A stretch of DNA of 64,000 bases, from the NCBI RefSeq assembly GCF_004365705.1, contig NZ_SOBN01000001.1:3334001-3398000 (forward strand). The letters run 5' to 3'. Shown one piece after another: positions 62,983-64,000 of this stretch (the stretch's first letter is position 1; the number at the start of each line of letters is the position of its first letter). This DNA comes from Streptomyces sp. 846.5. GTDB taxonomy: Bacteria > Actinomycetota > Actinomycetes > Streptomycetales > Streptomycetaceae. A program made the position numbers and the translations under genes. The notes below the pieces were generated by a model. It was not told the origin of the DNA. It made no database searches and saw only the letters and a program-made list of their open reading frames with translations.

Positions 62983-63710
62983 GAGAAGGACATCCCGGCC
63001 GTCGCGGCGGAGAAGCGGTTGGCGTGGCCCACGACCTCGTCGGCGTGCCCGTGCAGGGTCGCGGCGTGGTCGGTGAGCGCCTGCGGGTGTATTCGGAACC
63101 CGTCTCCCGCCCCGCCGCAGGCCGCTTCGGGATCACCGAGAGCGGCGTCCAGCCCCTTGAAGACCAGCCCGCCCAGAGCGCGCTCGACGACGCCCTCGAG
63201 CGGAGCCACCGCCTTCTCGATGACCTCGGCGATGATCTGCTGCTCGACCTGCTGCAGGATCGCGTTGACGACCTTCTTCGTGGCCTCGACCAGCACCACC
63301 TCCGCTGCCTCGGCAGCGCCGAACGTCAACACGGCGGCGGCCTGATCGGCCACGAACTCGGCTGCCATGATGCCGAGTTCGGTGATGACCGCGAGCTTGG
63401 CGGCAACGATGCCGTCCGCCGCGACCTCCAGTGCGAGAGCGGTCACCCGGCATGCCTCGACCAGATCGGTCATGTGGGAGTTGGACATCCGGCTCCACTT
63501 GGCCACCAGCAACTCGTAGGAGTTGGCCTGGTAGTGCTCGGCCATGCGTCGAATCGTGTCGGAGGCGGCCTGGTGCGTGGTGTCGATACTGGTGCCGAAG
63601 TCCCGCACATGGCCTGCGAACTCACGGACCTTGTCCTCGTTGACCTGCGGCCAGTTCAGGCCCAACAGGTTCATCACCCACACGAACTCACCCGGTAGCT
63701 CGATCGCCAT
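62979..63710 (-). CDS. WXG100-like N-terminal trafficking module of a toxin
   Basis: 243 residues from ATG 63710 (GGGGAG five bases upstream). Residues ~10-125 are the helical hairpin seen at the N-terminus of type VII-linked polymorphic toxins (NWPQVNEDKVREFAGHVRDFGTSID, YELLVAKWSRMSNSHMTDL). Residues ~125-200 are hydrophobic/amphipathic Ala/Val-rich helices. The rest (FRIHPQALTDHAATLHGHADEVVGHANRF) is a second WXG-type helix. Usually this module is fused to a C-terminal toxin, but here the toxin is the next, overlapping gene. Confidence 0.8.
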   Translation of the reverse strand: MAIELPGEFVWVMNLLGLNWPQVNEDKVREFAGHVRDFGTSIDTTHQAASDTIRRMAEHYQANSYELLVAKWSRMSNSHMTDLVEACRVTALALEVAADGIVAAKLAVITELGIMAAEFVADQAAAVLTFGAAEAAEVVLVEATKKVVNAILQQVEQQIIAEVIEKAVAPLEGVVERALGGLVFKGLDAALGDPEAACGGAGDGFRIHPQALTDHAATLHGHADEVVGHANRFSAATAGMSFS

Positions 63711-63817
63711 GGCTCTCCCCCGCCCGCGGACATGACCAGTCGTCAATCAAGCGAGCATAACTCGCACATGTGTCCCACTCCAGGCTGGACGGCTGTACGT
63801 CGGCGGCGGCGTCGGCG

Positions 63818-64000
63818 TCAGCTCAGCACCGCTGCGCCGGGGACCGGGCCTGCGGCTGGGAGGGCGGTGCGGCAGGTGCCAGAGGTGGTGAGGGTGGCGG
63901 CGAGGGCGGCGGCGGACGGGGCGTCCTTGGCGAGGAAGGCGCAGGTGGGGCCGGAGCCGGAGACGAGGGTGCCGATGGCGCCGGCGTCGGCGCCGGCCCG
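63818..64000 (-). CDS. ispE: 4-diphosphocytidyl-2-C-methyl-D-erythritol kinase, C-terminal end
   Basis: Only the last ~60 codons are in the window; the gene continues beyond 64000. The frame from 64000 to the TGA at 63818-63820 reads AGAIGTLVSGSGPTCAFLA, the GHMP-kinase motif III of IspE, with an Ala-rich C-terminus. IspE phosphorylates CDP-methylerythritol in the non-mevalonate isoprenoid pathway. The location beside an ABC-F gene is expected in Streptomyces. Confidence 0.88.
   Translation of the reverse strand, partial: RAGADAGAIGTLVSGSGPTCAFLAKDAPSAAALAATLTTSGTCRTALPAAGPVPGAAVLS

Overview
The window is high-GC actinobacterial chromosome, almost certainly from a Streptomycetaceae species (Streptomyces, Kitasatospora or Streptacidiphilus). 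The evidence is GTG starts with GGAGG-type ribosome binding sites, the galTEK order, a tam/tamR divergon, a DivIVA-like coiled-coil protein, an LAXTG surface protein, and the backbone rpf-like, mazG, mfd, ppc, pth-rplY-prs-glmU, desaturase, tam, gal, ABC-F, ispE. From memory, that backbone follows the S. coelicolor core chromosome. Accessory blocks interrupt it.

Layout. 1-0.3 kb: a c-di-AMP (ydaO-type) riboswitch and the first codons of a secreted protein, both minus strand. 0.3-6.5 kb: an accessory block with a GntR regulator, two paralogous HAD phosphatases (one fused to an aminoglycoside-phosphotransferase-like domain), a small membrane protein, and a frameshifted large serine recombinase with an IS5-type transposase-like tail. 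6.5-13.4 kb: a P450, an SDR, an LLM/F420 oxidoreductase, a MazG-endonuclease V sanitation pair, a SurA-like lipoprotein and a DMT-type membrane protein. 13.4-18.4 kb: mfd, a small RelE-like protein and a DivIVA-like coiled-coil protein. 18.5-23.2 kb: two divergent pairs of proteins that combine polymorphic-toxin domains (deaminase, WHH nuclease, YwqJ deaminase) with immunity domains (Imm35-like, SUKH-1, SUKH-3, SUKH-4). 23.3-26.1 kb: a YtrA-like regulator with a membrane protein, and an orphan histidine kinase. 26.2-34.6 kb: ppc, an LAXTG protein, pth-rplY-prs-glmU and tRNA-Gln. 34.6-45.5 kb: an HTH/LAGLIDADG-like protein, a desaturase with its TetR regulator, tam/tamR with two operators, a GH8 enzyme, an SGNH hydrolase, a lysyl-PG-synthase-like protein and a rhomboid-like protein. 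44.6-49.8 kb: galTEK flanked by two NarL/LuxR proteins with abnormal receiver domains. 49.9-58.3 kb: a P-loop kinase, tRNA-Thr, a type VII secretion-related cluster (WXG-like protein, DUF1023 hydrolase, mycosin, large Gly/Ser-rich substrate-like protein) and an ABC-F ATPase. 58.5-63.7 kb: an insertion between ABC-F and ispE that carries an Rpn-type nuclease, an MFS transporter, and an operon in which a WXG-like N-terminal module and a NucA/NucB nuclease are separate overlapping genes followed by an unknown protein and a SUKH protein. The window ends in ispE.

How the genes work together. The clearest functional units are: c-di-AMP control of a probable cell-wall enzyme; nucleotide-pool and DNA sanitation (mazG-endonuclease V); translation and precursor supply (glmU, prs, rplY, pth); unsaturated fatty acid synthesis with a likely autoregulated operator; tricarboxylate stress control (tam/tamR); and galactose catabolism. 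Layered on these are at least two intercellular-conflict loci (18.5-23.2 kb and 60.8-63.7 kb) and a type VII-type cluster near the second. An intergenic repeat with core GCGCAGTTCCCCGCGCCCCT occurs at five places.

Limits. Domain names come from reading motifs by eye, not from searches. Start codons were moved from the longest frame where a ribosome binding site argued for it. Operator and promoter calls are sequence patterns only.
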